Part shown: positions 17,566-26,104 of the stretch, one piece after another
Layout of the letters: every line of letters starts with the position of its first letter
Numbering within the stretch: the stretch's first letter is position 1
Origin: Pseudarthrobacter sp. BIM B-2242
GTDB lineage: Bacteria; Actinomycetota; Actinomycetes; Actinomycetales; Micrococcaceae
Length of the DNA stretch: 64,000 nucleotides
Assembly: GCF_014764445.1 (NCBI RefSeq)
Contig: NZ_CP061721.1
Coordinates: forward strand, 868,001 to 932,000
Direction of reading: 5' to 3'
The notes under the pieces: generated by a model
Seen by the model: the letters and a program-made list of their open reading frames with translations, nothing else
The model's database searches: none
What the model was told of the DNA's origin: nothing
Made by a program: the position numbers and the translations under genes

Positions 17566-18066
17566 ATGGAATCCAAAGAGCTGTTGCTGGACGCGTTCGG
17601 CCGGATCCGGGAAACCGTGGAGACCACGCTGGAAGGGCTCGACGACGGGTCCCTGGTCCGGCGTCCGGCCGGAAAGGGGAACTCGGTTGCGTGGCTGATT
17701 TGGCACCTCGGCCGGGTGGAAGATGCCCAGGTAGCATCCGCAGCCGAACTGGAGCAGGTCTGGACTTCACTGGACTTCGTGGCACGGTTCGGCCTGCCAC
17801 TGAGTGCCCGTGACACAGGGTACGGCCATTCGTCGGAGCAGGTGGACGCCGTGCACGCCCCGGCGGACCTGCTGCTCGAGTACTACGATGCCGTGCACCG
17901 CCAGACGGTGGGTTTTGTAACGCCCCTTACTGATGAGGACCTGGACCGGGTGATTGACAAGCGCTGGGACCCGCCCGTCACACTTGGCGTGCGGCTGGTC
18001 AGCACCATCGCGGACTGTCTCCAGCATGTGGGGCAGGCTGCCTATGCACGGGGGCTGAAAGCTTAG
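17566..18066 (+). CDS. DinB/mycothiol-transferase-like (DUF664-type) protein
   Basis: A 166-residue four-helix-bundle protein of the DinB superfamily. The metal-binding histidines appear in AWLIWHLGRVEDAQ (about His49) and DCLQHVGQAAYARG (about His156), with further helices between them. In actinobacteria this group includes mycothiol-dependent transferases that detoxify electrophiles. GAGGAGG six bases before ATG gives a strong ribosome site. The gene lies between a DUF1801 gene and an alpha/beta hydrolase gene (13 bp gap), probably one transcript. Confidence 0.85.
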   Translation: MESKELLLDAFGRIRETVETTLEGLDDGSLVRRPAGKGNSVAWLIWHLGRVEDAQVASAAELEQVWTSLDFVARFGLPLSARDTGYGHSSEQVDAVHAPADLLLEYYDAVHRQTVGFVTPLTDEDLDRVIDKRWDPPVTLGVRLVSTIADCLQHVGQAAYARGLKA

Positions 18067-18079
18067 GAAGGCGAAGCCC

Positions 18080-18985
18080 ATGGCTGATCAACCCGAGGCC
18101 GTCCTTCACGACGGTTCCACTATCGCCGTCACCGTCGGGGGCGACGGCCCCGCCATCCTCCTGCCGGTCAGCCCGGCGACCCACACGGCGGCGGAAGCGG
18201 AGACGCTGCGCCAGTGGGGAGCGGACCCTGACCTGGGGCCAAACCTCATGACCGGGCTGGCGCCGACAAACCGCGTCATTGTGGCCGACTATGAGTCCCA
18301 CCGGATGGCCAACCCGGCGCCGGCAACACTAACGCCGGATAACATCGCCGCAGATTTCCTGGCCATTGCCGATTCCGCCGGCGCTGAAAACTTTGCCTAC
18401 TACGGCTATTCGTGGCTCGCGCTCAGCGGCCTGCAGCTGGCACTCCGTACGGACCGGCTCAAGGCGCTGGCCATGGGCGGCTTCCCGCCGGTCGAGGGTC
18501 CATACCGGAGTATGCTGGCAGTCACCCGGGCAGCGCACGCTTTCTCCGTGAAGGCCGCCGAGGAATCAACCGGACCGCTGCCGGAACCGGAGCCCGGTGA
18601 CTGGGACTCGGTGTCCGTCCGGACAACCGAGGCACAGACCCGGCAGTTCGTCACGCTGTACGAGGCGCTGCAGGACTTCGACGACGGTGCGGCGGTGCTG
18701 GCGCCTGGCCGGCGCCGGGCTGACAAGCATCTACGGCACAGGCTCCCGCCATCAGTCCCGTGCCTCGCGTTCGCCGGGGCGGAGGACCATATCGACTACA
18801 AGCCCGTGTGGGGCGGCGTGCGGGTGGCCATCGGGGAGCCGCTGGCAAGGCACCAGGGTGCACTGATGGAGGCGGGCTGGGATGTTCGGATCCTGCCGGG
18901 ACTTGACCACATGGGCGCCATGCACAGCGCTGTGGTGCTGCCCCTCCTGACCGACTGGCTGCAAAAGTCCGGGTGGACGAAATAG
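18080..18985 (+). CDS. Alpha/beta hydrolase-fold protein
   Basis: A 301-residue cytosolic protein. The nucleophile elbow reads YGYSWLALSG near residue 112, where the usual G-x-S-x-G has Leu in place of the last Gly, a tolerated but uncommon form. The probable acid lies in AFAGAEDHIDY (about 232-242) and the catalytic His in GLDHMGAMHS (about 276-285). A basic stretch before the acid strand (PGRRRADKHLRHRLPPS) looks unlike relatives and could be a local insertion or a compensated frameshift. ATG sits 13 bp after the DinB-like stop with AAGGCGAAG upstream. The substrate is unknown. Confidence 0.82.
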   Translation: MADQPEAVLHDGSTIAVTVGGDGPAILLPVSPATHTAAEAETLRQWGADPDLGPNLMTGLAPTNRVIVADYESHRMANPAPATLTPDNIAADFLAIADSAGAENFAYYGYSWLALSGLQLALRTDRLKALAMGGFPPVEGPYRSMLAVTRAAHAFSVKAAEESTGPLPEPEPGDWDSVSVRTTEAQTRQFVTLYEALQDFDDGAAVLAPGRRRADKHLRHRLPPSVPCLAFAGAEDHIDYKPVWGGVRVAIGEPLARHQGALMEAGWDVRILPGLDHMGAMHSAVVLPLLTDWLQKSGWTK

Positions 18986-19163
18986 CGGCCGCAGGCAACG
19001 CCACCGGTGCCCGCAGCCGCTGCCGGCGTCCTTTCAGTGGCTACTCCTCCCTCCACCCGCGCAATCTCGCATCCCCTGACCCTGATCTGCTTGATGGCGC
19101 GATATCCGCTGCCGCATGAGGGAGGCTGGTTAACTGTCAAGGGAGTCGAGAGAAGGAGCACGC

Positions 19164-20111
19164 ATGTCCGGTGTGGCCACGGAACGGAAACTACGGGTGA
19201 GTCTGCCCAGCCAGGAGCTGAAGGATGCGGTGGAGCCGCCTGCCGGCGTCGAGATCTTCCTGTGGGACCTCACCGGCGAGGCGCCCGCGGACCGGTTCGA
19301 CCTGCTGGTGCCGCCCTACATGGGCAAACCGGACGCGCTGACCGCGCTCGCCGCCGTCGACGTCGGGCTGGTGCAGAGCCAATCCATTGGGTACGACGGC
19401 GTTGCTGCGGTCCTGCCCGCGGGCTGCCGTTTCGCCAATGCGGCGGGAGTCCATGAAACGTCGACGGCGGAACTTGCGGTGGGAATGATGATCGCCAGTC
19501 AGCGCGGCATCGCAGACTTCGTGCGGAATGCTGCCACCGGCACCTGGGACAACGCGCAGCGCCCCAGCCTCGCGGACCGGCGTGTGCTCCTGGTGGGCTA
19601 CGGGGGAGTGGGGAAGGCGATCGAGGCCAGGCTGCTGCCGTTCGAAACAGAGGTGACCCGGCTCGCCAGCCGTGGCCGGGAGGACGATCGCGGCAGGATT
19701 TACGGGATTGACGCCCTGTACGGGCAGTTGCCGCTGCATGACATCGTGGTGGTAAGCGTGCCCTTGGGCGAGCAGACCAGGCACCTCGTGGACGGCAAGT
19801 TCCTGGCCGCGATGCCGGACGGCGCGCTGCTGGTGAACGTGGCCCGCGGTCCCGTGGCAGACACGGATGCCCTGCTCCGCGAGACCTCAACCGGAAGGCT
19901 CCGGGCCGCCCTGGACGTGACCGATCCGGAGCCGCTGCCGCGGGACCACCCGCTGTGGACTGTGCCCGGCGTCCTGATCACGCCGCATGTGGGCGGCGCG
20001 AGCACTGCCATGCTGCCGCGGATGGCGCGCCTGATACGGAAGCAGATCGGACTGCTGCTGGCCGGCGACAAGCCGGTGAATGTGGTGCTGGACGGGGATG
20101 CCGGGCGCTAG
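19164..20111 (+). CDS. D-isomer 2-hydroxyacid dehydrogenase
   Basis: A 315-residue NAD(P)-dependent dehydrogenase. The dinucleotide fingerprint GYGGVG lies at 145-150. The catalytic triad is visible as Arg228 (VNVARGPV), Glu256 (DVTDPEPLP) and His275 (ITPHVGGAS). Such enzymes interconvert 2-keto acids and D-2-hydroxy acids (glyoxylate/hydroxypyruvate, phosphoglycerate or others); the specificity is not readable. The N-terminal substrate domain is short, typical of stand-alone actinobacterial members. ATG follows GAAGGAG. It is not obviously in an operon with its neighbours. Confidence 0.9.
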   Translation: MSGVATERKLRVSLPSQELKDAVEPPAGVEIFLWDLTGEAPADRFDLLVPPYMGKPDALTALAAVDVGLVQSQSIGYDGVAAVLPAGCRFANAAGVHETSTAELAVGMMIASQRGIADFVRNAATGTWDNAQRPSLADRRVLLVGYGGVGKAIEARLLPFETEVTRLASRGREDDRGRIYGIDALYGQLPLHDIVVVSVPLGEQTRHLVDGKFLAAMPDGALLVNVARGPVADTDALLRETSTGRLRAALDVTDPEPLPRDHPLWTVPGVLITPHVGGASTAMLPRMARLIRKQIGLLLAGDKPVNVVLDGDAGR

Positions 20112-20117
20112 CCGGCG

Positions 20118-20157
20118 TTCGCATCCTGTAGCAAAGATTCGCATCCTGTAGCAAAGA
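20118..20157. repeat. Perfect 20-bp tandem repeat upstream of formaldehyde dehydrogenase
   Basis: TTCGCATCCTGTAGCAAAGA occurs twice head-to-tail (20118-20137 and 20138-20157) with no mismatch, starting 7 bp after the previous stop and ending 195 bp before the fdhA start. A two-copy array with a period near two helical turns could bind a regulator dimer, or it could be a recent duplication. Confidence 0.85.
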
Positions 20158-20352
20158 CAGGGGTAACAGATAGGGGGCTCTTGCTATGGCCCTTTCGGGG
20201 AGGCATGCCTAGACTGGCGGGACCTCCGACGGCAGGAAAGACATGCAGCTGCTCAAACCGTGGGCAGCCCCTGCATCCGGGGGTCCATCGCAACACTTTA
20301 TGATCCACTGCGGACCCCACCGGGTGCGCAGGGCTGACAAAGGAGAGCACTG

Positions 20353-21570
20353 ATGACAGGGAACAAAGCCGTTGCCTACAAGGAACCCGGCAAAGTCGAA
20401 CTGATCGACATCGATTATCCGAGCTTCGAACTCAAGGACGGGCCGGGCGTAAACCCGGCGAACGTGGGACGGGCGGTCAATCATGGAGTCATCCTGAAGA
20501 CCGTGGCCACCAACATCTGCGGATCGGACCAGCACATGGTGCGCGGGCGCACCACCGCTCCGGCCAACCTGGTGCTGGGTCATGAAATTACCGGCGAAGT
20601 GGTGGAGGTGGGCCGCGACGTCGAATTCATCAAAGTCGGGGACCTCTGTTCAGTGCCGTTCAATATCGCTTGCGGCCGGTGCCGCAACTGCAAGGAACGC
20701 AAAACCGGCATCTGCCTGAACGTCAACCCGGACCGCCCGGGCAGCGCCTACGGGTATGTGGACATGGGCGGCTGGGTGGGTGGCCAGGCGAACTACGTGC
20801 TGGTGCCCTACGCCGACTGGAACCTGCTGAAGTTCCCGGACAAGGACCGGGCCATGGAGAAAATCATGGACCTCGCCATGCTGTCGGACATCTTCCCCAC
20901 CGGGTTCCATGGCGCCGTGACCGCAGGGGTGGGCGTCGGATCCACCGTGTACGTGGCAGGCGCCGGTCCTGTGGGACTCGCAGCGGCCACCAGCGCGCAC
21001 CTGCTCGGTGCCGCCGTCGTGATTGTGGGTGACCTCAACGAGGACCGGCTGGCGCGGGCTCGCAGTTTTGGCTGCGAAACGGTGGATCTCACCAAGGGCG
21101 GCCCGGCGGAGCAGATCGAACAGATCCTCGGCGTGCCTGAGGTGGACTGCGGCGTGGATGCGGTGGGCTTCGAAGCGCGCGGGCACGGGCACGGAAGGGA
21201 CGCCGAGGAAGCACCTGCCACGGTGCTTAACTCGCTGATGGAAATCACCGCGGCCGGCGGCGCGCTCGGCATCCCGGGCCTCTACGTGACCGGCGATCCC
21301 GGCGGCATTGACGAGGCCGCCAAGAAGGGCGCCCTGAGCCTCAGCCTGGGTACCGGCTGGGCGAAGTCGCTGAGCTTCACCACCGGCCAGTGCCCGGTGA
21401 TGAAGTACAACCGGCAGCTGATGATGGCCATCCTGAACGACAGGGTGAACATCGCCAAGAACGTGAACGCCAAGGCAATCACCCTTGAGGAGGCACCGCA
21501 GGGCTACGCGGAGTTCGACGCCGGGGCGGCCACCAAGTACGTCCTCAACCCGAACGGCTACCTCAGCTAA
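20353..21570 (+). CDS. fdhA: Glutathione-independent formaldehyde dehydrogenase
   Basis: A 405-residue zinc-dependent medium-chain dehydrogenase of the Pseudomonas putida formaldehyde dehydrogenase/dismutase type. The catalytic zinc region is NICGSDQHMVRGR with Cys56 and GHE with His77; the structural zinc cysteines are 107, 110, 113 and 121 (CGRCRNCKERKTGIC). The Rossmann motif is YVAGAGPVGLAAA near 198. Characteristic family segments include GWVGGQANYVLVPYADWNLLKFPDK and the long insertion near GHGHGRDAEEAPATVLN. It oxidises formaldehyde to formate with tightly bound NAD and no thiol cofactor. AAAGGAG precedes ATG and a clear terminator follows, so it is probably monocistronic. Confidence 0.93.
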   Translation: MTGNKAVAYKEPGKVELIDIDYPSFELKDGPGVNPANVGRAVNHGVILKTVATNICGSDQHMVRGRTTAPANLVLGHEITGEVVEVGRDVEFIKVGDLCSVPFNIACGRCRNCKERKTGICLNVNPDRPGSAYGYVDMGGWVGGQANYVLVPYADWNLLKFPDKDRAMEKIMDLAMLSDIFPTGFHGAVTAGVGVGSTVYVAGAGPVGLAAATSAHLLGAAVVIVGDLNEDRLARARSFGCETVDLTKGGPAEQIEQILGVPEVDCGVDAVGFEARGHGHGRDAEEAPATVLNSLMEITAAGGALGIPGLYVTGDPGGIDEAAKKGALSLSLGTGWAKSLSFTTGQCPVMKYNRQLMMAILNDRVNIAKNVNAKAITLEEAPQGYAEFDAGAATKYVLNPNGYLS

Positions 21571-21576
21571 GCCGTC

Positions 21577-21613
21577 GCAGGGCCGGGTGCATAACGCATC
21601 CGGTCCTGCTTTT
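21577..21613 (+). terminator. Rho-independent terminator after fdhA
   Basis: GCAGGGCCGGGTGC (21577-21590) pairs with GCATCCGGTCCTGC (21596-21609) over 14 positions including two G-U pairs, loop ATAAC, then TTTT. It begins 7 bp after the fdhA stop. Confidence 0.85.
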
Positions 21614-21653
21614 CGGCGCCGGGATGCCCGGGCTGGCCGGACGTGCCGACCGG

Positions 21654-22052
21654 TTAAAACGGCAGCGCGATCAGTGTGATCAGGGCCGGCACGGTGGCGC
21701 CCAGCGTGCCCGGGATACTGTCGCCCTTCCTGGGGTAGTGGCCCTGCATGTCCGCCAGGAACATGGCCGGGGCGGTGAGCACCATGTTCGCGCAGCAGTA
21801 GATCACCAGGGTGTAGCCCACCACGAGGTAGCCCAGGTTCACGGCCACCACCCCGGCCAGGACTCCCAGGCCGATCGCCAGGTTGCGGAACCCGGTGGGG
21901 ATGGCCCACATCATCACGGCGGGAACATTCTGGGGCGGTGTGCTGAGGAATTTTTGCGGGCCCGGCCGGTGCATCAGGAAGCTCTCCAGCGGGAACACCA
22001 CGATGTAGATCAGTGCCGCGATGACCGCGGAAATCTGGGATACGGCGTTCAT
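21654..22052 (-). CDS. DUF1304 family membrane protein
   Basis: A 132-residue protein with four hydrophobic helices. The N-terminal VIAALIYIVVFPLESFLMHRP and NVPAVMMWAIPTGFRNLAIGLGVLAG are characteristic of the DUF1304 family (small four-helix inner membrane proteins of unknown function). ATG at 22052 is chosen because it starts immediately before the conserved helix; no good ribosome site is seen. It is divergent from the LuxR-type regulator, 119 bp away. Confidence 0.85.
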   Translation of the reverse strand: MNAVSQISAVIAALIYIVVFPLESFLMHRPGPQKFLSTPPQNVPAVMMWAIPTGFRNLAIGLGVLAGVVAVNLGYLVVGYTLVIYCCANMVLTAPAMFLADMQGHYPRKGDSIPGTLGATVPALITLIALPF

Positions 22053-22171
22053 GGGGGAAGCGTACGACGGCGGTGCACACCGGCCCATCCCCTGCCAGGG
22101 GGTACCGGGGTGCTTTCGAAATCCCCGTTGTGGGGGATTGCGGCGGCGGTCCCCGCGCGGATACTGGTGCT

Positions 22172-23209
22172 ATGTGGGAAGAACGCGCTGAGCGTGCCCG
22201 GCGGGAGATCGCCGCCCTGGCCGCCGGCGGCATGGGCCTGGCCGAGCTGTATGCCTCGGCGCTCGCCGTTGTGCAGCGGGAGGTCCCGTTCGAGCAAGGG
22301 TGCTGGGCCGGCGTCGACCCTGACTCCTTGGTGATGACGTCCATTACCAACTGGCGGGACTGGGGCGTCACCGCGGAGTATGCGGCGCGGTTCGCCGCGA
22401 CGGAGTACGCCGGGCAGGAACCCAACAGGTTCGCGGAGCTGTCCCTGCGCCCACAGACCGTGGCCCGGATTTCAGATGCCCCGCACCGGGATGTGGCCGG
22501 CAGCGTCCGGATCAACGACATCCTGAAGCCGCTCGGCCTGGAACACGAACTGCGGGCCGCGTTTCGCGTGGACGAGGCGTGCTGGGGAGTGGGGAGCATC
22601 TTCCGGGGACCGGGGCGGGATTTCTCGGACCGCGAGGTGGAATTCCTGGGGGCGGTGACGGCTACATTGGCGGCCGCCAGCCGGATCGCGGTGCGGGCGG
22701 AGCACGCCGGGCGGCGGGCCCCGGGCGGGCCGGTGATCGTGATTGCCGGACTGCACGGCGAACTGCGGGCGGCTACTGCGGCAGCAGCCGCCTGGCTGGC
22801 AGACGTGGAGGACGCTGCCCCGGGCCGTTTCACCATGACGCTGTACTCCGTCGTGGCACGTGCCCATGCCTCCGCTTCAGGCACGGCGCGGGCAAGAATG
22901 CGCGACGCCCGCAATAACTGGGTGGTGCTGCAGGCAAGCCGCCTTATCACCGGTGACGATCCGGAACAGATGGTGGTCACCGTGGAACCTGCCACCACTC
23001 TGGACCTGGCCACCCTGCTGCTGGCGGCCTACGGGGTCACCGCCCGTGAGCAGGAGGTCTGCCTGGAGGTCCTGTCGGGGAGTCCAACTGTGGAGATCGC
23101 CCGGCACTTGTTCATTTCCCCGCATACGGTGCACGACCACCTGAAATCACTCTTCGGGAAGGTGGGCGTCGGCAGCCGCGGCGAGCTGGTGGCCAAACTG
23201 GTGGCGTGA
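22172..23209 (+). CDS. LuxR-family transcriptional regulator with GAF-like sensor region
   Basis: A 345-residue regulator. The C-terminal 60 residues form a LuxR helix-turn-helix: TAREQEVCLEVLSGSPTVEIARHLFISPHTVHDHLKSLFGKVGV, with recognition helix SPHTVHDHLKSLF. The N-terminal 250 residues lack an identifiable receiver domain and resemble a degenerate GAF module (LYASALAVVQREVPFEQGCW... GSIFRGPGRDFSDREVEFLGAV). The phosphoacceptor Asp of response regulators is absent, so a ligand is the likely input. ATG at 22172 is the start nearest to the promoter gap. It may control the divergent DUF1304 gene or itself. Confidence 0.85.
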   Translation: MWEERAERARREIAALAAGGMGLAELYASALAVVQREVPFEQGCWAGVDPDSLVMTSITNWRDWGVTAEYAARFAATEYAGQEPNRFAELSLRPQTVARISDAPHRDVAGSVRINDILKPLGLEHELRAAFRVDEACWGVGSIFRGPGRDFSDREVEFLGAVTATLAAASRIAVRAEHAGRRAPGGPVIVIAGLHGELRAATAAAAAWLADVEDAAPGRFTMTLYSVVARAHASASGTARARMRDARNNWVVLQASRLITGDDPEQMVVTVEPATTLDLATLLLAAYGVTAREQEVCLEVLSGSPTVEIARHLFISPHTVHDHLKSLFGKVGVGSRGELVAKLVA

Positions 23210-23212
23210 GGG

Positions 23213-23950
23213 TTACCTCGCCCTGCCGGCGTTCGCGGGCAGGTGGCGGCCCGGGTCGAACGTGTCGAAGGAGGATGCACCGATCAGGAAGATGCCGCGT
23301 TGGGGGATCCAGAAATCGCCGAGCCGCGTCTGGTCCTGCAGGGGCTGCGGCGTTCCCAGGTCTTCGCCGTCAAGGGTGGCAGTGCTTGAGGAGACAAACC
23401 ACATGCGGCGGGGCTTGGCACGGAAGCCCTGGCCGTTCGGCACGTCGCCCGCCAGGCCCAGCCGGCCCGCCCTCAGGGCTGGGCCGGCCGCGGCACCCAT
23501 CATTCTCAGGAATCGTCCGTTTTCCAGGAGGAAGCCCGGCAGGGCGCTCATGACGGCAGTCATGGCCCGGGTCAGGGGAGTGGGCTCGAGCTCAAGCTCC
23601 CAGGTCAGGTTTAGTCCGCCCCGGACTGCCACTGCTAGCGCGGCCTCCCCCGTCCAGGTGACGTCTACGGGGCACTGGACCGTGGACGCCAGCGCCGCGC
23701 CGAAGTAGCGGGCGCACGAGACCTCGGGCGGGGCGTCGGCGCAGATGGTCCAGGCGCCGGAGGGCCGCCGCAGCCAGACCGATGAGTAGCCGGGCCCCAC
23801 GCTGGTGACCGGGAAGCGTCGCATTGCCAGGACATGGCCCGAGCTAAAGGGCAGTCCCATCACGCCGTATCCGGTGAACCGTTCGTTATCACCCTGCCCA
23901 AGGGTGGCATGGTGTTCAGCGTCGTAGGCCTGCGCCCGGATGCTTTTCAT
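23213..23950 (-). CDS. Conserved hypothetical protein (245 aa)
   Basis: A 245-residue protein without signal peptide or clear membrane helices. I recognise no named domain. Visible features are a Trp-rich strand (YSSVWLRRPSGAWTICADAPPEVSCARYFG), the turn DVTWTGEAALAVAVRGGLNLTWELEL suggestive of a beta-rich lipocalin-like fold, and a C-terminal NGQGFRAKPRRMWFVSSSTATL. The ATG has GGAGG seven bases upstream, so it is well expressed in principle. It converges with the LuxR gene with only 3 bp between stops. Confidence 0.75.
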   Translation of the reverse strand: MKSIRAQAYDAEHHATLGQGDNERFTGYGVMGLPFSSGHVLAMRRFPVTSVGPGYSSVWLRRPSGAWTICADAPPEVSCARYFGAALASTVQCPVDVTWTGEAALAVAVRGGLNLTWELELEPTPLTRAMTAVMSALPGFLLENGRFLRMMGAAAGPALRAGRLGLAGDVPNGQGFRAKPRRMWFVSSSTATLDGEDLGTPQPLQDQTRLGDFWIPQRGIFLIGASSFDTFDPGRHLPANAGRAR

Positions 23951-24080
23951 GGCAGTGTGCCTCCGCCTCGAATGGTGGGCCCAGTCTACGCCCGCGGTTC
24001 GTGGCTACCGGGGGTTGGCGTCCAACGCAAGAGTCGTTGGCACCCCGGTTCAGGACGCGCATTGGGGGTACGGTGTCCTC

Positions 24081-24416
24081 ATGCAGAAGATATCGATTGA
24101 GGCCCTGGCCCGTCAGCAGATCGCGGCGGCCGTCGCGGCACCCAGCGGGAGGGCTGCCGACACCGCCTTCGGCGGACACGAAAAGAAGCTGCGGCAGACC
24201 GTCATGGCCTTCCGGGCCGGCACACAGCTCAGCGAACATCAGAACCCTGGCGAGGCCACGGTTTACGTCATCACCGGGTCTGTATGGCTGAAGGCGGGCG
24301 AGGAATCGTGGCAGGGCAAGGCGGGGGACCTGCTGATCGTGCCGGACGGGCTGCACAGCCTTGTAGCGGACGAGGACTCGGCGGTGCTGTTCACGGTGGT
24401 CAAGACCGACCGTTAG
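24081..24416 (+). CDS. Cupin-domain protein
   Basis: A 111-residue single-cupin barrel. Motif 1 is AGTQLSEHQNPGEATVYVITGSVWLKAG (about 53-80), with a His and a Glu at metal-binding positions. Motif 2 is KAGDLLIVPDGLHSLVADEDS, with a His. The first helix SIEALARQQIAAAV matches a subgroup of small cytosolic cupins in actinobacteria. It likely binds a divalent metal, but the catalytic role is unknown. ATG at 24081 starts the conserved domain; the upstream sequence GGGGGTACGGTG is a poor ribosome site. Confidence 0.82.
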   Translation: MQKISIEALARQQIAAAVAAPSGRAADTAFGGHEKKLRQTVMAFRAGTQLSEHQNPGEATVYVITGSVWLKAGEESWQGKAGDLLIVPDGLHSLVADEDSAVLFTVVKTDR

Positions 24417-24633
24417 TGAGGCGCCGTCCTGGTTATGGCATCCAGTTCCCGCAACATAAGTGTTCGGCGTCCTGGGCTCCACCCTCTGGACACGTCAGGA
24501 GACGGGGCGTAGATTCAGAGTGGTTGACGTCACTTTTCGGTGATTGTCCCCTTCTCGGCTCCGTGCAAAGCCGTTTGGAGATGTCGCTATAGCCTCATGG
24601 CGGCCAGAGTGCACACAGCGAAAGAGAGCCACC

Positions 24634-24891
24634 ATGGCCCCCTCGCACTTCACCCAGTTCCTTGCAGAAGCCACCACCGCCGACTTTGATACGGATTGTC
24701 CGCTGACCGCGGATTGCCTGTATGGGCTTTACACCAGCTGGTGTCTCCTTCACGGTCTGGAGGTCAGGCCGGACGAAACCTTCCGGGCCGCAATGCATCG
24801 GCTGGGAGTGGACGTTAACAACAGCCGCCTGCGGATGGTTGGTCCGGCGGCCGCGGATTACATCCTGTCCAGTTACCCCTACGCTGCCTGA
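24634..24891 (+). CDS. Small hypothetical protein (85 aa)
   Basis: An 85-residue protein, MAPSHFTQFLAEATTADFD... with an aromatic-rich central helix (LYGLYTSWCLLHGL) and a C-terminal LGVDVNNSRLRMVGPAAADYILSSYPYAA. The pattern of a helix followed by a basic winged segment resembles the DNA-primase/helicase-associated winged-helix tails seen in mobile-element proteins, but this is weak. ATG at 24634 has GAAAGAGAG upstream. The next gene begins 2 bp after its stop, indicating coupled translation. Confidence 0.65.
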   Translation: MAPSHFTQFLAEATTADFDTDCPLTADCLYGLYTSWCLLHGLEVRPDETFRAAMHRLGVDVNNSRLRMVGPAAADYILSSYPYAA

Positions 24892-24893
24892 GG

Positions 24894-25322
24894 ATGTCCA
24901 TCGATCCACACGTCCCCCTTGACCACGCTTCAGGAGGACGGGACGAACCTGCGCTGGTATGTGGCCGGTGCGGCACTGATAAGAACCTGTTGCTGCATTC
25001 CATCTCGGCGGCCCGCCCGCCGGTCCGGGACATGGTGGAGGTCGGATACTCCTGCACGAGGTGCAGACTCGACGATGTCCGCCTCGCAGACGTGGCGGAC
25101 GTCGCCGCGGTGCTGAACCGCACCAGCAGCCCGCAGGATGTCCTCGTGTTCGGCGGGAACTACATCCATTGCGGCCAGCCTATGCAGCGGTTCGGCGCCG
25201 AGATCCGACGGCTCGTGGCACCCATGTCGACGGAGCGGGAAGCCGATGACGCTTTGGACATCTACCTCAGGACACGGGTGCTGCGGTGCGCCTGCGGCTT
25301 CCAGATAGAGCTGCCCGACTGA
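24894..25322 (+). CDS. Cysteine-rich zinc-ribbon-like hypothetical protein
   Basis: A 142-residue protein with four cysteine groups: CGRCG (about 23-27), CTRC (54-57), HCGQPM (92-97) and CACG (133-136). Paired CxxC knuckles suggest that one or two zinc ribbons are formed. No catalytic motif is visible. It starts 2 bp after the stop of the 85-residue protein gene, so the two probably form an operon. Neither has a recognised function; nucleic-acid or protein binding is the plain inference from zinc ribbons. Confidence 0.65.
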   Translation: MSIDPHVPLDHASGGRDEPALVCGRCGTDKNLLLHSISAARPPVRDMVEVGYSCTRCRLDDVRLADVADVAAVLNRTSSPQDVLVFGGNYIHCGQPMQRFGAEIRRLVAPMSTEREADDALDIYLRTRVLRCACGFQIELPD

Positions 25323-25336
25323 TTCCCGTAGACGGA

Positions 25337-25387
25337 TCGTGTGGGTTCCCTGATGGTTCGTGTGGGTTCCCTGATGGTTCGTGTGGG
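25337..25387. repeat. 21-bp tandem repeat (2.4 copies)
   Basis: TCGTGTGGGTTCCCTGATGGT is repeated exactly at 25337-25357 and 25358-25378, with a partial third copy to 25387. It fills the gap between two convergent stop codons (25322 and 25394). Confidence 0.85.
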
Positions 25388-25393
25388 GGGTCG

Positions 25394-25951
25394 CTACTGT
25401 GCCGCCTCGAGCAGCCCGATGATTTCCGTGAGCGGCAGGACGCGCTGGCGGTACTCGCGGGACAGGATGTCCTGTACGGCCGCGGCGGCATTTTTGTCCT
25501 CCGATGCAGTGGCATCAGCGGCGTGGATAACCCTGATGTTGTAGGCGAAGGCGTCGGCGGCTGTTTGGGCCACGCAGTTATGCGTTGATACCCCGGCCAG
25601 CACGATTGTGTCCGCGTTCCAGTTTCGCAGGCGCAGGTGCAGGTCCGTACCGAGGAAGGCGCTGTCCCTCGTTTTCAGGAGATGGGGGAGCCCTTCCGTC
25701 CTCAGGCCGGGGACGAAATCGGCCTGCGCCGTGCCGCGGAAGATGAAACCCTGATCATCCTCGAGCATGTTCAGCGTCCAGGTCGATTTGTCCTGCTCGT
25801 GCTCGGTCTTCACAAGCAGGACCTTGACGTTGTTGTCCTTCGCCGCGGTTATCAGGTGGTTGCATTGGCGGACCGTCTCCTCTTTCTGCCGCTCAAGAGC
25901 GGGATCCTCGAAGAAGGCCTGCTGCATATCGATCATCAATACTGCAATCAT
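25394..25951 (-). CDS. Isochorismatase-family cysteine hydrolase
   Basis: A 185-residue Rossmann-like hydrolase with the catalytic triad Asp8 (VLMIDMQQAFF), Lys93 (LLKTRDSAF) and Cys126 (VSTHNCVAQTAADAFAYN). The cis-peptide region GVSTHNCV is typical of nicotinamidase/isochorismatase relatives. The substrate could be an amide such as nicotinamide, a carbamoyl compound or isochorismate; the metal ligands of true nicotinamidases are not evident, so a general amidohydrolase is likelier. GAGGAGG precedes ATG. No operon partner is seen. Confidence 0.9.
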   Translation of the reverse strand: MIAVLMIDMQQAFFEDPALERQKEETVRQCNHLITAAKDNNVKVLLVKTEHEQDKSTWTLNMLEDDQGFIFRGTAQADFVPGLRTEGLPHLLKTRDSAFLGTDLHLRLRNWNADTIVLAGVSTHNCVAQTAADAFAYNIRVIHAADATASEDKNAAAAVQDILSREYRQRVLPLTEIIGLLEAAQ

Positions 25952-26104
25952 GTCCGTCCTCCTCGACGTGTGCGGTGCGCTTCCGGACGGACCGGGGCCG
26001 CATCGCTAACGCTAAAAACTAAGCATGCTTAGAAAGTAGCAAGGCCTGCAGGTCCTGAAAAGGGGATACCGGCCAGCGTGCGCTCCTGCCTGAGGCCGTC
26101 CGTG

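Noticed and set aside
20181..20215. TTGCTA and TAGACT as promoter of fdhA
   Set aside because: The spacing is 23 bp, outside the usual 16-19 bp.
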